Source: Herbaspirillum sp. 3R11 (GTDB lineage: Bacteria > Pseudomonadota > Gammaproteobacteria > Burkholderiales > Burkholderiaceae_D). From it: 64,000 nucleotides of DNA. The notes below the pieces were generated by a model, which searched no databases, had not been told where the DNA came from, and worked only from the letters and a program-made list of their open reading frames with translations. Both the position numbers and the translations under genes were made by a program. The stretch's first letter is position 1. Every line of letters begins with the position of its first letter. The stretch lies in the NCBI RefSeq assembly GCF_004563925.1, contig NZ_SPNJ01000001.1, positions 1,116,001 through 1,180,000 on the forward strand, written 5' to 3'. Below are positions 8,113 to 17,092 of the stretch, piece by piece.

Positions 8113-8298
8113 AACTCATTTCATCAATAGCCGCGAGTGCGAACGATCCTGTTTGGGATGTAGTGCAAGGCGCGTCGCGCAGCCAAGGGTAGTTCCCTTG
8201 GCAAGCGGCGCAACGCAGCAATACGCCCAAACAGGAAGTTCCCGAAGGGTTTGCCCTGAAAGGGCAAACGCATCTCGTGGATATTGGTGAAATGAGTT
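8113..8298. repeat. 186-bp nested inverted repeat (MITE-like or large RNA hairpin)
   Basis: Outer arms 8113-8137 and 8274-8298 match at 22 of 25 positions. An inner pair CCTGTTTGGG / CCCAAACAGG lies at 8148-8157 and 8226-8235. A central hairpin GCCAAGGG / CCCTTGGC is at 8182-8202, and a side hairpin GTTTGCCCT / AGGGCAAAC is at 8249-8269. The whole unit fills the gap between the aldolase terminator and the orphan binding-protein gene, ending 57 bp before the latter starts. No coding frame with gene-like composition is present. Target-site duplications are not evident. Confidence 0.75.
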
Positions 8299-8354
8299 CT
8301 AAATATAACCGCGCACACGCGGATCCATCCGTTCTAACAGAAGGAGCAGGAGAC

Positions 8355-9680
8355 ATGACGAAGTTAAGCAGACGCGAATTTCTGATCGCCGGCGCAGCAT
8401 CGGCTGCCGCCGCCTCGACCGTGGGAGGTGCGGCGTTCGCCGCGCCCACCGCACCCGGCGGCATCGATTACCCGATAGAAAAAGGCGCGACCCTGCGCGT
8501 CTTGCGCTGGAAGCGCTTCGTCCAGGGCGACGAGGATTTGTGGAACGAGAACGTCAAGAAATTCACCGAGCTGACTGGCGTCCCGGTGCGCACCGACAGC
8601 GAAGGGTTTGAGGACGTGCGGCCCAAGGCGGCGGTGGCGGCCAACGTCGGCAGCGGTCCCGACATCGTGCTGGGCTGGTTCGACGACCCGCACCAGTATC
8701 CGACCAAGCTGCTCGACGTCAGCGACCTGGCCAACTCCCTCGGCAGCCGCTATGGCGGCTGGTACGACGTGTTCCAGAAATACGGCAAGAGCAACGGCAA
8801 GTGGATCGCCATTCCGCTGGGCGTGATCGGCATCTGCCTGGTGTATCGCGACAGCCAGCTCAAGGCCGCCGGTTTCGAGGCGGTGCCGAAGGACTTGCCC
8901 GGTTTCCTCAAGATGGCGCAGGCGCTCAAGGCCAAGAACACGCCGATCGGCTTCGCCCACGGCAAGGCGGTCGGCGACGCCAACAACTACGCCCACTGGC
9001 TGCTATGGGCGCATGGCGGCAAGCTGGTCGATGAGCACGGCAGCGTGGTCATCAACTCGGCCGAAACCCGCGCCGCCCTTGAATACGGCAAGCAGCTGTA
9101 TCAGACCATGGTGCAGGGCACGCTGTCCTGGCAGGATCCGTCCAACAACAAGGCCTATCTGGACGGCCAGGTCAGCTTGACCAACAACGGCATCTCGATC
9201 TACTACGCCGCCAAGAATTCGACCGATCCGAAGCTGCTGGAGCTGGCCAAGGACACCCAGCACACGCACTATCCGATCGGCGTCTCGGGTAAGCCGACCG
9301 AGCTGATGCAGTTGACCCAGATGATGGCGTTCAAGCACACCAAGTACCCCAATGCGGCCAAGGCTTTCCTGCAATTCATGATGGAGCCGGATCAGTTCAA
9401 TCCGTGGATGAAGGCGGCCATCGGCTACGTCAGCCAGCCGCTCAAGGCCTATGAAAAGAATCCGGTCTGGACGGCGGACCCCAAGGCCACGCCTTACCGC
9501 GACGCCGCCTCGCTGATGTTGGACCACGGCCACGCAGGCCCGCTGGGCCAAGCGTCGGCGGCCTGTCTGGCCGATTACGTGCTGGTCGACATGGTGGCGG
9601 AAGCGGCCAGCGGATCGAAGACCGTCCAGCAAGCCATCGACCGGGCGGCCGAGCGCGCCAAGCGGTTCTACAAGACCTGA
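8355..9680 (+). CDS. Tat-exported ABC transporter sugar-type substrate-binding protein (orphan)
   Basis: A 441-residue extracellular solute-binding protein of the family 1 (MalE/UgpB-like) class. The N-terminus carries a twin-arginine signal (SRREFLIAGAASAAAAS) cleaved near AFA-APT. The mature part begins ATLRVLRWKRF and has the family signature NVGSGPDIVLGWFDDP. ATG 8355 is chosen over an upstream in-frame ATG because it has AGGAG and starts the Tat signal. No permease or ATPase gene is adjacent, which is unusual; it is flanked by the nested inverted repeat and a convergent epimerase gene. Substrate unknown, probably a carbohydrate or polyol. Confidence 0.92.
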   Translation: MTKLSRREFLIAGAASAAAASTVGGAAFAAPTAPGGIDYPIEKGATLRVLRWKRFVQGDEDLWNENVKKFTELTGVPVRTDSEGFEDVRPKAAVAANVGSGPDIVLGWFDDPHQYPTKLLDVSDLANSLGSRYGGWYDVFQKYGKSNGKWIAIPLGVIGICLVYRDSQLKAAGFEAVPKDLPGFLKMAQALKAKNTPIGFAHGKAVGDANNYAHWLLWAHGGKLVDEHGSVVINSAETRAALEYGKQLYQTMVQGTLSWQDPSNNKAYLDGQVSLTNNGISIYYAAKNSTDPKLLELAKDTQHTHYPIGVSGKPTELMQLTQMMAFKHTKYPNAAKAFLQFMMEPDQFNPWMKAAIGYVSQPLKAYEKNPVWTADPKATPYRDAASLMLDHGHAGPLGQASAACLADYVLVDMVAEAASGSKTVQQAIDRAAERAKRFYKT

Positions 9681-9724
9681 CCCTGAAGTAAGGAGGTGTG
9701 GCCGTTGCGGCAAGCGCCGAAGTG

Positions 9725-9760
9725 GTCACACCAGTCACACCAGTCACGCCGGTCAGGCCG
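9725..9760. repeat. Four imperfect 9-bp tandem repeats
   Basis: Units GTCACACCA, GTCACACCA, GTCACGCCG, GTCAGGCCG. They lie between convergent genes, and the last unit includes the stop codon of the epimerase gene, so that protein end is subject to slippage. Confidence 0.6.
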
Positions 9761-10652
9761 GCTTGTCCATCTCATTCTCGATCCACGCGGTGGCGGACGC
9801 ATGCTGCGGCTGCCAGCCCAGTTCCTTGCGCGCGCGGACGGCGTGCACACGGCTGTTGGAGCCGAGCGAATAGCGGGCGCGGGCGACGCCCCAGATGGCG
9901 ATGGCTTGTTCTTCGCTGAGATTCTCGACGGTAGCGATGCCGAGGCGCTTGCTGAGCGCGGCGCCGATGTCGGCGAACGAGGACTCGCCGTTTTCCGCGA
10001 AATAGAAGGCGCCGGCGGGCGCCTTTTCCAATGCCAGCAGATACAGCGCGCAGGAATCTTCGATGTGCACGGTCGACCAGCGATTGACGCCGCGACCGAC
10101 GATGCGCACCACGCCGCTGGCCACGGCCTTGTCCACCAGCGCCGGAATCTGCACGCTGTGCGGCTGCAGGCCGAGGCCTTTGCCGTAGATCAGCGTATTG
10201 CAGATCACCACGCCGCGCACGCCTTCGGCCGACAGGATGCGCCGGTCAAGTTCGTAGCGGGAGCGCTTGCCTTCATCGACCACCAGCGGCGTCTCTTCGT
10301 CGAAGATGGTCGGATTCAGTGCGTTGCCGGCGACGGCGTCGCCGATCACGCTGGAGCCGCTTGTGTGCAGCAAGGGTTTGCCGCTACCGGCAAGTCCTTC
10401 AATCAGCGCTTCGATGGCGTCGCGATGGTCGCTGCTGGCGCAATTGATGACGGCGTCGGCGGCACGCGCCTCGCGAATCAATACGTCGCGGTCGTCGAGA
10501 TCACCCTGGACCGCTTCCACGCCCAGCCGCGTCAGTGCGTCGGCCTTGCGCATGTCGCGCACCAGCCCGCGCACGCTGTGGCCGGCTTTGATCAGGTGGA
10601 CTGCAATCGAGCCGCCGACGTAGCCGGTCGCGCCCGTAATAAAGACTTTCAT
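9753..10652 (-). CDS. NAD-dependent epimerase/dehydratase family protein
   Basis: A 299-residue extended-SDR protein. The nucleotide-binding motif is GATGYVGG at residues 7-14, followed by an acidic-loop region VRDMRKADAL. The usual YxxxK catalytic pair is not obvious; the central part reads RSRYELDRRIL, where Tyr and Arg take that place, pointing to an atypical SDR closer to NAD(P)H-binding or NmrA-like members. Role is therefore open. It is convergent with the Tat-exported binding protein gene and is followed upstream by a small lipoprotein gene on the same strand. Confidence 0.88.
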   Translation of the reverse strand: MKVFITGATGYVGGSIAVHLIKAGHSVRGLVRDMRKADALTRLGVEAVQGDLDDRDVLIREARAADAVINCASSDHRDAIEALIEGLAGSGKPLLHTSGSSVIGDAVAGNALNPTIFDEETPLVVDEGKRSRYELDRRILSAEGVRGVVICNTLIYGKGLGLQPHSVQIPALVDKAVASGVVRIVGRGVNRWSTVHIEDSCALYLLALEKAPAGAFYFAENGESSFADIGAALSKRLGIATVENLSEEQAIAIWGVARARYSLGSNSRVHAVRARKELGWQPQHASATAWIENEMDKPA

Positions 10653-10724
10653 GTGATTTCCCCGGTATCCGATGCGGAACTGTAACGCGTTTTGCGCGCG
10701 GATGCCCGGGCAGGCAAGGTGGTA

Positions 10725-10934
10725 TCAGTCGCCGTCGTCGTCCGAACCGAATTGACGGCGCAACGCCAGTTGCTGGCGTTCGCGGGCTCCCTTGTTGCGT
10801 TCGAAATTGGCAGCGTTCACCTGGGCTTGGTCACGGGCGTGTTCGTAGACGAGTCGCTCCAGCGGCGTTCGCTCGCATCCGCTTAATCCTGCCAAGCAGA
10901 GCAGCACCAGCAACAGGCCAAATAGTGATCGCAT
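10725..10934 (-). CDS. Small predicted lipoprotein
   Basis: 69 residues from ATG 10934. A signal peptide MRSLFGLLLVLLCLAGLSGC ends in the lipobox LSGC, so the mature protein would be a lipid-anchored, charged 50-residue helix (rich in Arg, Gln, Glu, Asn) ending in acidic GSDDDGD. The ATG at 10952 adds six residues and is less likely, because GGATGG lies just before 10934. Not a family I recognise; similar tiny lipoproteins are common beside envelope-stress genes. Confidence 0.7.
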   Translation of the reverse strand: MRSLFGLLLVLLCLAGLSGCERTPLERLVYEHARDQAQVNAANFERNKGARERQQLALRRQFGSDDDGD

Positions 10935-11184
10935 TTTTCCATCCGTCGGCATGAATATCGGTCAGGTATGCCGGCGTTGTCATGCATGCGGATCAGTCGC
11001 CCGGATGGGGCGGAGACGCGCAGCGGATCGGGTGGATCGCCTTGGGCCGGCGTCGCGCGCGGTGATGAGGCGGAACGGCGCGGACTGCGATGATGGTAGT
11101 GCCGATGAGAAAGAAAATATGTCGGGAGAATCGTACAAATGCGGTGGATTATTTTGATGCTTTAATGCAATTTTCGGCCGGGAT

Positions 11185-11835
11185 TTATTCCAGCGAAATC
11201 AGCCCATGATGGATGGAGAATTTGACCAAGCTGGGCAGGTCGCTGACACCGATTTTTTGCATCAGCCGGCTGCGGTAGGTTTCGATTGATTTGGGCGAGA
11301 GCGACAGCATGGCCGCTACCTGCGCACTGGAGTGGCCTTCCGCCACCAGTTGCAGCACTTCCCGTTCGCGCGTGCTCAGGGCGTCCAACGGTCCGGCGGC
11401 GCGGCTCTCCAGCAGGTAGTCGTCGACCACGGTGTCGGAGATCTTCTGGCTCAGATAGCGTTGTCCGCTCTGCACGATGCGGATGGCATTGACCAGTTCG
11501 GAGCCGGCCGAATTCTTCAGCAGGTAACCGCGCGCGCCGGCCTGCAGGGCGCGGAAGATGTGTTCCTTGGTGGCGTACATCGACAGCATGATGGTCTTGA
11601 CGGCGGGCGCCACGTCGCGCAGCAGTAGCGCCGCCTCGATGCCGTTCAGGTTCGGCATGGCGATGTCCATGATGACGACATCGGGATGCAGCTGCTCGAT
11701 CTCCTTGACGGCCTGGCGGCCGTCGCTGCCGGAGCCGACCACGGTGATGTCGCTGTGCACTTGCAGCATCACCGCCAGCCCGTCGCGCACGATGGTGTGG
11801 TCGTCGGCGATATAGATGCGGATCGGCGCGGTCAC
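11185..11835 (-). CDS. NarL/FixJ-type response regulator
   Basis: 216 residues from a GTG start. The receiver domain has the acidic pair DD at 11-12, phospho-acceptor D57 (VVIMDIAMP) and Lys near 107. The C-terminal LuxR-type HTH is LSTREREVLQLVAEGHSSAQVAAMLSLS. The GTG overlaps the TGA of the upstream kinase gene by 4 bases (GTGA), so the two are translationally coupled. An open frame extends upstream into the kinase gene, but the receiver domain begins exactly at this GTG. Confidence 0.93.
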   Translation of the reverse strand: MTAPIRIYIADDHTIVRDGLAVMLQVHSDITVVGSGSDGRQAVKEIEQLHPDVVIMDIAMPNLNGIEAALLLRDVAPAVKTIMLSMYATKEHIFRALQAGARGYLLKNSAGSELVNAIRIVQSGQRYLSQKISDTVVDDYLLESRAAGPLDALSTREREVLQLVAEGHSSAQVAAMLSLSPKSIETYRSRLMQKIGVSDLPSLVKFSIHHGLISLE

Positions 11836-13478
11836 AGTTCCACCGCCACTTCGATGCAGGTGCCCTTGCCGGGCTCGGAGATGATCTTCAGGTGGCCGCC
11901 CAGGGCTTGCGCGCGCTCGCGCATGGAGACCAGGCCCCAGGTCGGTTTCAGCTTGTGGTCGCGCTGCTTGTTGAGGACGAAGCCGACGCCGTCGTCCATG
12001 ATCGTCAGCGTCACCGAGGTCGGCAGGATGTTGAGCATGACCTCGACATTGGTGGCGCGTGCGTGTTTGGCAATATTGGTGATGGCGCCCTGGGCGATGC
12101 GGAACAGCGAAATTTCCAGCTCCGGCTCCAGCCGGTCGGCGATGCCGTAGACATCCACCGTAAACCGGAAGCCGGAGCGCTCGGCAAACAATTCGCACTG
12201 CCAGCGCAGCGCGGCTTCCAGGCCGTAGTCGTCCAGCACCGGCGGCCGAAGCTCGGCCATGAGTCGGCGCACGGCGTCGGTGGTGTCGTCCAGCAGCACG
12301 ATGGAATCCTTCAGGCGCGCGGCCATGCCGGCCGACGGATGGTCATTGGCGCCGGCAATTTCTCCGCTCATGATGGTCATGTTGATGCTCAATGCCGCCA
12401 GGGCCGAGCCGATGGTGTCGTGCAGCTCCTGGGCAAAGCGCCGTCGCTCGGCTTCTTCCACTCGAGCCAGCTCGCGCGAAACGTCGCGCAGTTCGCGCGT
12501 CAGCGCCAGCAGGTTTTCTTCGGACTGCTTGCGTTCGGTGATATCGACGTGCGACCCCTGCAGCAGGATCGCCTTGCCGTTTTCATCGAGCATGGCCATG
12601 GAGCGCGACAGCATCCAGCGGAAGGTGCCGTCGCGGTGACGCATGCGGTATTCGATTTCCAGCGACTCCTGCGGCGAGGCCAGGTAAGCACGCGTCAGCG
12701 TTACGGCGCGCTCGACGTCGTCGGGGTGCAGCCGTGCGGTCCATTCCTCCATGCCGTCGTCGATTTCGTGATCGGCGTAGCCGATCTGCCGCTTCCATTC
12801 CGGCGAGAAGTAGAAATGGTCGGTGCGCAGGTTCCAGTTCCACAGCCCGGTATTGGATGCGCTGACGGCGAGCTTGAGCTGGCCCAGCGTGAACTCCAGC
12901 TGGGCGGTGCGTTTGAAGATGCCTTTTTCGAGTTCGTGGTGACGCTTTTCCAGCGCTTCTTCCGCTTCTTTGCGCTCGGTGATTTCGCGCAGGAAGGTGA
13001 CCACGCCGATGCAGCCGGCGCCGCGATTGACCATGATCGGACTGGCGCTGACTTCCAGCCAGCAGAAGCGTCCGTCCTGCCGTGTCATGCCCATCATGAT
13101 ATTGCTGACCGGCTGCTGCGTTGTCTGTGCGACAACCATCGGATAATCTTTATCGGCGAACGAAGTGCCGTCGCTGCGCATGGCCTTGCGGGTATGGAGC
13201 AGGGCGGCGACGCCTTGTATTTCCTGCATTTGCTGTTTGCTGCATTCAAGAATGCTTTCGGCGACGCCGTTGCAATCGAACACCGAGCCGTCCGCATGCT
13301 GCATGACAATGCCGTCCGTAAACGCATCTACCAGCGCCCGGTAGAGGTCATTTTTTTTAAGGCAATCGTCATCTGCCGGTGTGCAACTCAGACTGTTCAT
13401 CTCGCGTGTCAGGATCGTTTTTGTTTTTTGTGATGCAGGAGTTTTCAAGGCTGGATCTGCGGTCTCGACGCGACCCAT
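11832..13478 (-). CDS. Double-PAS sensor histidine kinase, NarX/HisKA_3 type
   Basis: 548 residues from ATG 13478 (ATG 13400, 522 residues, is equally plausible; neither has a clear ribosome site). Two PAS/PAC units span about residues 43-170 and 200-318, each ending in DITERK-like motifs. A HisKA_3 dimerisation box RRRFAQELHDTIGSALAAL follows with phospho-His H353 and then a HATPase domain (NIAKHARATNVEV, DDGVGF). There are no membrane segments, so it is a cytosolic sensor. It pairs with the NarL-type regulator encoded immediately downstream. Signal unknown. Confidence 0.93.
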   Translation of the reverse strand: MGRVETADPALKTPASQKTKTILTREMNSLSCTPADDDCLKKNDLYRALVDAFTDGIVMQHADGSVFDCNGVAESILECSKQQMQEIQGVAALLHTRKAMRSDGTSFADKDYPMVVAQTTQQPVSNIMMGMTRQDGRFCWLEVSASPIMVNRGAGCIGVVTFLREITERKEAEEALEKRHHELEKGIFKRTAQLEFTLGQLKLAVSASNTGLWNWNLRTDHFYFSPEWKRQIGYADHEIDDGMEEWTARLHPDDVERAVTLTRAYLASPQESLEIEYRMRHRDGTFRWMLSRSMAMLDENGKAILLQGSHVDITERKQSEENLLALTRELRDVSRELARVEEAERRRFAQELHDTIGSALAALSINMTIMSGEIAGANDHPSAGMAARLKDSIVLLDDTTDAVRRLMAELRPPVLDDYGLEAALRWQCELFAERSGFRFTVDVYGIADRLEPELEISLFRIAQGAITNIAKHARATNVEVMLNILPTSVTLTIMDDGVGFVLNKQRDHKLKPTWGLVSMRERAQALGGHLKIISEPGKGTCIEVAVEL

Positions 13479-13556
13479 GTTTTATTCAGTTTTTCTTGTG
13501 CGTCAGCATACCGCAGAGCCGGGCGCTTTCGTACGGTTTGAAAAAATACCATCATG

Positions 13557-14888
13557 TCAATCCGATAACGAATGCAGACCGTCAACCGGTTGTGCGCTGC
13601 GCGCACCCATGCCCATGTTTTCGGAAATGCTGTCGCCCCATTCGAAGGCTTCTTTCTGCACGCTGTAAAACTCGTCGGCGGAAAGCTGGAACTCGGCCAG
13701 CAATTCGGTGCGCCGCGCGGCACTCAGCAGCTCGGGTTTTTCGCTGGCCTCCGCCAGTTGCAGCAGGCCGCCATAGAATCCCAAACGCGACAGCAGCGCC
13801 TCGCGCACTTCGATCGACACGCCGATCTGGGCGAGGATGTCGGCGATGTCCTGGTTCAGCAGGGCGTCAGTCAGCGACAGCACGCCGACCATGAATGCGG
13901 TGTCCGAGCGGCTGGAGCGACGCGGCTGGACCTTTTGCGCCAGCAGTTCGCATAGCTTGCCGCGCGTGGCCGCCAGGATCATCAGCGGCGAGGACGCGTT
14001 GCGGCCGTTGTCCGGATTGGCGTACAGCAGGATCTGCAACCAGCGTTTCAGCTGACGGTCTCCGAGCACCAGCAGCGCCTGGCCGAGCGAAGCGATATGG
14101 CGGCGGAAACCGTACATCGGCGTGTTCACCAGACGCAGCAGCATCAGGCTCAGTGCGATGTCCTTCTTGATGAAGCGCACGATCTCGTAGTTGTTGGCGC
14201 CCTTGATGACCAGCGCCAGTATCTGCATGATCAGGATGCTGGAGGCGTTCAGTTTTTTACCGTGCAGCACGTCGGGCCGGGCGAAATAATAACCTTGGTA
14301 ATAGTCGAATCCGTATTCGCTGCAAAGCCTGAACTTCTCCGAGGTTTCCACTTTCTCGGCCAGCAGCTTCTTGCCCTTTTGCCGCAGGCTGTGGCTGAGT
14401 GTCGCGAGTTCATCGTCAGGCATGTCCAGCACATCCACCTTGACGATGCCGGCCACGCGCATGAGCAGGTCGGTGCGGTCCGACTCCTGCACGACGTCGT
14501 CGATGGCGAACATATACCCGGCCTCGGACAGCGCCTCGATGCGTTGCATCAGCGGCAGCGTCAGTTCGACGGTCTCGAGTATCTCCAGGATCACGTGCTC
14601 CCTGGGCAGCACGTAGATGGCGTCGCTCAGCAGGATGGCGGCGTCGACATTGATGAACGCCACCAGCGATCCGATCACATTGTGCAGGCCGAGTTCGGCG
14701 GCGTGCTCGATGACGGCGGCGGTCGCTGCGGCGTCATCGGTAACGGTCGCGTAATTGGCCGAGCTGTTGCGGAACAGCAGTTCGTAGCCGATCAACTCTT
14801 GCCGGATGTTCAGCACCGGTTGACGCGCCAGGAAAAAATCCTTCGCGCCCAGATACTGAACCTCCCTGTTCAATGCTGCTGCAGCCAT
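13557..14888 (-). CDS. EAL-HDOD signalling protein (YuxH-like), degenerate EAL
   Basis: 443 residues from ATG 14888, chosen because GGAAGG lies 8 bases before it; ATG 14906 adds six residues. Residues about 20-220 are an EAL domain and 225-420 an HDOD domain. Key c-di-GMP phosphodiesterase residues are altered: the EAL motif reads ELLFR, the DDFG loop reads DDVVQ, though KVD, AEKVET and QGYYF remain. It is therefore probably a c-di-GMP-binding or protein-interaction module rather than an enzyme. It lies upstream of the double-PAS kinase on the same strand, 79 bp away, so the three may share signalling. Confidence 0.88.
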   Translation of the reverse strand: MAAAALNREVQYLGAKDFFLARQPVLNIRQELIGYELLFRNSSANYATVTDDAAATAAVIEHAAELGLHNVIGSLVAFINVDAAILLSDAIYVLPREHVILEILETVELTLPLMQRIEALSEAGYMFAIDDVVQESDRTDLLMRVAGIVKVDVLDMPDDELATLSHSLRQKGKKLLAEKVETSEKFRLCSEYGFDYYQGYYFARPDVLHGKKLNASSILIMQILALVIKGANNYEIVRFIKKDIALSLMLLRLVNTPMYGFRRHIASLGQALLVLGDRQLKRWLQILLYANPDNGRNASSPLMILAATRGKLCELLAQKVQPRRSSRSDTAFMVGVLSLTDALLNQDIADILAQIGVSIEVREALLSRLGFYGGLLQLAEASEKPELLSAARRTELLAEFQLSADEFYSVQKEAFEWGDSISENMGMGARSAQPVDGLHSLSD

Positions 14889-15150
14889 ATGCCCGTCCTT
14901 CCTCATTCGCTTTTAGGTGTTGTTGGAGTGCGATATCAATGCATCTTCGGCAGTCATGAAGTCCTGCAACGCGCTTCGGTAGACGGAGTCGGTCGTCAAA
15001 GCAATCGCTTTCCCGGGCGATGGTGTCGTGGGGATGGACTTGTGCTCGGGCAACTATAGCAACGTGATTTGGCTTTGTATGTCGGGAAACCTTGATTGCA
15101 TGCGTGCAATCGGGATATAGCGAGGGGGACAGCAGGAGGGGATTCTTCTT

Positions 15151-15780
15151 TCAGCGGCCGAGGAGAAGCTTGCCGCCAAGGGCGATGAGCAGCAGGCCCA
15201 TGGTCGCCTCGACGGCGGTTTTGGCCCTGGCATAAATGCGCAGCGCCGCCCGATGCGAGAACAGCACCGCCAATCCGCAATACCAGCCGGCCGACACCAG
15301 TGTCGCCATGACGACGATGGCGGCGTAGAACCAGAGCGGGGCGGATGACGGCACCATGACCGTGAAAATGCTGCCGTAGAAGCCGATTGATTTTGGATTG
15401 GTCATGCTCACGAGGAAGGCCTTGCGCGCTGCCGCCATGCCGTCGGCATTACCGCCGGCGGACTTCTTCAAGGGCTTGGCCGCGCCCATCACCATCTTGA
15501 CGCCGAGCCAGATCAGATAGGCGGCGCCGGCGATTTGCACGGCGGTGTGGACCAGCGGGAAATGCGTGGTGATCAGACCGAGGCCTGCGACCGCCAGCAG
15601 CACCCAGGTGCAGGAAGCTGCCGCCAGGCCGAGACCGGTCAGGATGCCGGCGCGGCGCGATACCGTCATGGCGGTCGAGGTGACGAGCGCGAAGTTCGGA
15701 CCGGGACTCAGGACGCTGAGGAAGAGTATGCCGGTGATGGCCAGCAATTGCAGTGCATGGGTCATCAGCTCGGAATTCAT
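15151..15780 (-). CDS. LysE/RhtB-family amino-acid exporter
   Basis: 209 residues with six hydrophobic segments. The family signature FLSVLSPGPNFALV lies at about residues 19-32, followed by GILTGLGLAAASCTWV and later SMTNPKSIGFYGS. These proteins export amino acids or homoserine lactone-type compounds across the inner membrane. Its ATG overlaps the stop codon of the MFS gene upstream by 4 bases (ATGA), so the pair is translationally coupled and probably acts in one efflux function. Substrate not predictable. Confidence 0.93.
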   Translation of the reverse strand: MNSELMTHALQLLAITGILFLSVLSPGPNFALVTSTAMTVSRRAGILTGLGLAAASCTWVLLAVAGLGLITTHFPLVHTAVQIAGAAYLIWLGVKMVMGAAKPLKKSAGGNADGMAAARKAFLVSMTNPKSIGFYGSIFTVMVPSSAPLWFYAAIVVMATLVSAGWYCGLAVLFSHRAALRIYARAKTAVEATMGLLLIALGGKLLLGR

Positions 15781-16997
15781 GGCTTGGCCGTATCCAGACC
15801 GCGCTGCACGCGCCACGACAAGGGCAGCGTCAGCAGCAGGAGTGCCGCCAGCGTCATGGTCGCAACGGGGATGCCGGCGACGTCGCCGAGATAGCCGAAC
15901 AAGACCGGCGCCAGCGCGCCGCCGCCGATGGTGCCGGTGTAGAACAGCGCGAACGCGTGGTCGCGCTTGTCCGGTCCGGCCAGCTCCGGAACGACGCCGT
16001 ACAGCACGGAGGAAGTGCCGTTCAGCGCCAGTCCCAGCAGCGGCAACATCAGCATCAGGCCGGACAGCGGCAACCATATCGCCGCCAGTATCAGCAAGGC
16101 GGTCGCCGACTCGGTCAGCCAGACGGTCTTCATCATGCCGATGCGAGCGCCCAGGTAACCGCACAGCAGTTTGCCGAAAGCACCGCCGACGAACAGCAGC
16201 GACAACGCGATGCCGATGCCGGCAGTGCCCGCGCCTTTGCTTTTCAGCAGGAACGGCAGGAAAGTCAGGAAACCCATGCGCACCGCGCTGTCCAGTGTGC
16301 CGGTGAATTGCAGGGCGAGCAGGCCGCCCGGTGAGCCGGCGCCGGTGACGGTGCGGGCTGTCTTTGTTTTGATGGAGGTGGCGTCGCTGCCCGCCGGGAT
16401 CAACCACCACAGCATGGCCGCAGCAGCCAGGCCGAGCAGACCGATCAGCGTCGCGCTGGTCTCCCAGCTGACCACTACCAGCAAGAGTCCGACCAGTCCG
16501 GGAATGAGCGTCTTGCCGATGTCGCCGGCAAAGTTGTATTGCGCCAGCGCTTCCTTGACGCCGCCGCCGTGTTCGTGCGCATCGGTCACCAGCGACGACG
16601 CCAGCGGATGCTGGGTGCTGGCGCCGAGTCCGCCCAGCAGCAGTGCCACAAGCAGGACGGACAAACCGCCGGCCTGGCCGGCGATCAGGTAGGCGCATCC
16701 GGCCAGCGCGGTGCCGCCGATCAGCATGCGTTCACGGCCCCAGCGCCGCGCCAGGCGGCTTGCCAGCAATTGAAAGCCGGCCATCATGCCGGAATAGGAC
16801 CCGCGCAACAATCCGACCATGGCGTAGCTGATCGAGAACTGCGATTGCCAGATCGGCAACAAGACATAGATGACGTCGGTCAGGCCGTCGTGCACGGCAT
16901 GCGCGCTGCAGGCGGCGATCAGCGAGCGGCGACGGCGTGCGCCGTCATCCGGAAGGTCGGAATCGCGGGACGTCGTGGCGATATTCAGTTCATTCAT
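15777..16997 (-). CDS. MFS transporter, fosmidomycin-resistance (Fsr)-like
   Basis: 406 residues with about twelve transmembrane segments. The N-terminal SAHAVHDGLTDVIYVLLPIW and the helix LGASTQHPLASSLVTDA resemble Fsr-type efflux carriers rather than sugar porters. The first 30 residues are polar and charged (DSDLPDDGARRRR), forming a cytosolic tail. Overlap with the downstream LysE-type exporter gene indicates a two-exporter operon. Drug specificity cannot be told from sequence. Confidence 0.88.
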   Translation of the reverse strand: MNELNIATTSRDSDLPDDGARRRRSLIAACSAHAVHDGLTDVIYVLLPIWQSQFSISYAMVGLLRGSYSGMMAGFQLLASRLARRWGRERMLIGGTALAGCAYLIAGQAGGLSVLLVALLLGGLGASTQHPLASSLVTDAHEHGGGVKEALAQYNFAGDIGKTLIPGLVGLLLVVVSWETSATLIGLLGLAAAAMLWWLIPAGSDATSIKTKTARTVTGAGSPGGLLALQFTGTLDSAVRMGFLTFLPFLLKSKGAGTAGIGIALSLLFVGGAFGKLLCGYLGARIGMMKTVWLTESATALLILAAIWLPLSGLMLMLPLLGLALNGTSSVLYGVVPELAGPDKRDHAFALFYTGTIGGGALAPVLFGYLGDVAGIPVATMTLAALLLLTLPLSWRVQRGLDTAKP

Positions 16998-17092
16998 GTT
17001 TGCCTGGCGGCGAGCGGAAGAATGGAGGGAGCGGAATGTCGCCAGTTTACTAGCGCACGAAGATTCCTGCCGAGCGCACTCAGTCGCCGCGC

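Noticed and set aside
11185..12198. A 337-residue response regulator with an N-terminal extension
   Set aside because: The extra residues overlap the kinase gene and look like shadow sequence; the receiver domain starts at the GTG at 11835.
11892..13433. A 513-codon plus-strand open frame
   Set aside because: Antisense to the double-PAS kinase; composition typical of a shadow frame.
15151..16698. A 515-residue exporter with a long N-terminal extension
   Set aside because: The first 300 residues are an Arg-rich out-of-frame reading of the MFS gene; the LysE-type protein begins at ATG 15780.
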